DNA of 17,480 nt from Gyrodactylus bullatarudis (Eukaryota > Platyhelminthes > Monogenea > Gyrodactylidea > Gyrodactylidae), in NCBI GenBank assembly GCA_012064415.1, contig SSNU01000168.1:13769-31248 (forward strand), written 5' to 3'. The notes beneath the pieces are model-generated. The model saw nothing but the letters and a program-made list of their open reading frames with translations. It had not been told where the DNA came from and searched no databases. A program made the position numbers and the translations under genes. How positions within the stretch are numbered: position 1 is the first letter of the stretch; the number at the start of each line of letters is the position of its first letter. This document shows positions 15,722 through 17,480 of this stretch, piece by piece.

Positions 15722-16630
15722 TTATTAAGTATTACATTTCGTACATCATTGAAAACAGAATCTTTTCCTTTTTCGAATGCACTAAATATTTTTTTTCTAT
15801 CTGCACTAATAACTGAGATAAAATATCTCTGAAACCTTGAGTCGTTTCGAAAAACAAATAGCACCATTCGAAAGGGCATTAAATTTTACATAAACCTGCA
15901 AATTTTCATTTAAAAATATCTCAGTAATCCATATAAATTGTCGAAATAAGTTTGTATCAGAAATCAAGATTAAAATCGATAATCAAAAAATCGAATTCGA
16001 AATCATATCTAACTAAAAAAGACAGAGATGTATACCCCTCTTTTTTCTCCTGGCTAACATTAGAGAAAATCAAAGGTTAAAAAAACATACAAATGTGTGA
16101 AAAAACAATCACATTGTCTTACATCATTCATATCTGTCCATCTCATTCAATGTCAGAGCAGGAGTACCTACCCATCCTTTTATTCCCTCAGTCTAACTAG
16201 TGAAGCCTTTCGATCCTATTGCAGATGGCTAGATATTTTACAACTCTCTTCTCTTTGTAGTGTACACACAATTTGTGTCAAACATATCAAGCCCAAAAAA
16301 GCCTTTCTTATTCTCATATGCTAGCAATGTGCGTGTGTACAACTCTATCTATTGTCTATTATGTATTATTCAAGTTTCTATCTATCTCGACTACGACTCT
16401 ATGCCTGTCTTGAGATAAAATTAATGAAGAACAAATCTCAAATTCATAGAAATAAAATTTATTCAAAATCAAAAACATTTTGCTCCTTATTTTTATAATC
16501 TCTATAGAAAGTTAAAGATTCTAATTTTTTTAGCATTCCTTTCTTATGTTCAAGATTTTAAAAATTTTCTAAAATTTCGAAATCATCGAATAATTTTGCG
16601 CTCATAGGGTTTCTGTCGTCATTTTTCTGA

Positions 16631-16771
16631 GAAAATAGTAATTTTTATACAGCAGGAAAGTGTTAGGGATAGAAAGAATTTTGATTTCAGGATGCTTATT
16701 CCTGATTGGTCAATAAATACTCGACGCTCATTGGTTCACTATTTGGGGCAGAGAGGTATAAATAAACATGT
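16631..16771 (+). repeat. 141-bp near-perfect inverted repeat, right arm
   Basis: The same unit on the plus strand: GATTGGTCA (ATTGG at 16705-16709), CATTGGTTC (16730-16734) and GGTATAAATA (TATA at 16757-16764), pointing away from the left arm. No clear target-site duplication surrounds the pair (CAAA to the left, TCAT to the right), so it is either a composite element or two inverted copies of one small unit. Confidence 0.9.
16703..16764 (+). promoter_or_regulatory. CCAAT-CCAAT-TATA array in the right arm
   Basis: Mirror image of the array at 15588-15650, reading towards the right window edge. Downstream sequence has only a short frame with no recognisable product. Confidence 0.35.
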
Positions 16772-17480
16772 TCATGAAAAAATAAATTTATCGCGAGACA
16801 ACATGTGTGAAATTGACTATAAATGTGAAAGTCTACTTCCTATTTTTAGGTCAATTTTACTGCTTGGAAATTGATTAAAATGGGATGATACAAGATCAGT
16901 TTAAAATGACAGTACTTATTAATGATACCTTGAGTGTCACCCAAAATTTTATGTCGAAAATTTTGAGATTTTTGAGTTAATTTTTTCCCACAAGTTTTAA
17001 CTTTAGCCATTTATATCTCTCAAGTAAAAGAGCTTTCTAAATTTTTTTCTTGGTTAGAAATTACAAAGTCATATCATTCTATTATTTTTACAGTATTCCT
17101 ATTTTATACACGACTGAAGTTTAATAATAAAACTTCGTTGAATCGATTAAGTTCTCCTTGCTACTTTATTTAGATGATTTCTTGAATTACGACTGATCCA
17201 GCTTATATCAGACGTTTTTTATTATACTATCATTTATGTAAATAAGACTTAACGATTATTATGGATGGAGACATGGTTTAAAATCAATATCCAATTATCA
17301 TTCAAAGAAATCGATTATTCGATTATAATTATTAATACGGCTAAACTAAAGATGAGCCTAACACCCCATGACCGTTAATATATTCCTTGTAAGTAGGTAT
17401 GTAATATAAAAATATAATATAATTAATTCATATTTTTAATAAAAAGCATTAAATACTCACACAAGTTAATTTATTGACAA

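Larger units (their letters stand above)
15473..17480 (-). other. Probable upstream intron of the transporter, at least 2 kb
   Basis: The exon that should encode the preceding SSSATLPVTFR-type segment is not visible on the minus strand up to the window end, so this intron exceeds 2 kb, against 56 and 211 bp for the other two. The acceptor is TTTTTTCTCAG at 15473-15483. It contains the 141-bp inverted repeat described separately. I see no other gene in it. Confidence 0.6.

Noticed and set aside
15568..15879. 103-codon minus-strand frame
   Set aside because: It spans the left inverted arm and unrelated flank within an intron; no recognisable domain and no donor/acceptor pair that fits the transporter.
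16097..16324. 75-codon plus-strand frame
   Set aside because: Composition is not coding-like, it lies in the loop of the inverted repeat, and nothing is recognisable.
17430..17480. Donor-like GTGAGT on the minus strand near the window end as the next transporter exon
   Set aside because: The codons before it (in any frame) do not fit the conserved segment expected before CLEEN, and one frame has a stop.

Overview
The window looks like a piece of an animal nuclear genome, most likely a small-genome arthropod (a mite-like chelicerate would fit, but the species cannot be fixed from sequence). It is very AT-rich. It carries a spliced SLC1 excitatory amino acid transporter gene with one intron of only 56 bp, a decayed LINE, several foldback MITEs, and no bacterial operon structure. 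No tRNA, rRNA or CRISPR array was found.

Layout. 1-4,950 is a repeat-rich stretch. It holds a fragment resembling the GIY-YIG tail of a Penelope-like element, three copies of one foldback family (714-1241, 2251-2903, 3936-4676), a Tc1/mariner-like MITE (1352-2177), a possible TTAA-flanked MITE (3183-3589), two weak coding fragments on the minus strand, and a diverged duplicated segment (1-120 and 4828-4950). 5,403-9,454 holds three intronless minus-strand genes in head-to-tail array, encoding paralogous proteins of 432, 378 and 422 residues. I recognise no known family. All three share a motif order (acidic xDD, WCF, RR, YxxxKFxLxxKD, FGxxNxxK) and each has a near-palindromic TACTTNNAAGTA motif upstream of its start, with TATA-like boxes between.

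9,600-11,300 is mostly non-genic but contains an 87-bp direct repeat pair, a patch richer in G+C, a hammerhead-core-like sequence, and a short plus-strand open frame with a basic NLS-like stretch and a PIP-box-like end. 11,306-13,153 is a dead CR1/Jockey-type LINE on the minus strand: the endonuclease and the start of the reverse transcriptase lie in one frame broken by two stop codons, and the frame is lost just before RT motif A. 13,688-14,133 is a MITE with perfect 8-bp target duplications (hAT-like).

14,710-15,472 holds the last three coding exons of an EAAT-type glutamate/aspartate transporter on the minus strand. The rest of the window (15,473-17,480) is probably its upstream intron. 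Inside this is a 141-bp inverted repeat pair (140/141 identical), whose arms carry two CCAAT boxes and a TATA-like box pointing outwards.

The genes do not obviously form a pathway. The transporter is a conserved neuronal/epithelial gene, the three paralogues look like a local lineage-specific expansion with shared control sequences, and the remaining structure is transposon debris.
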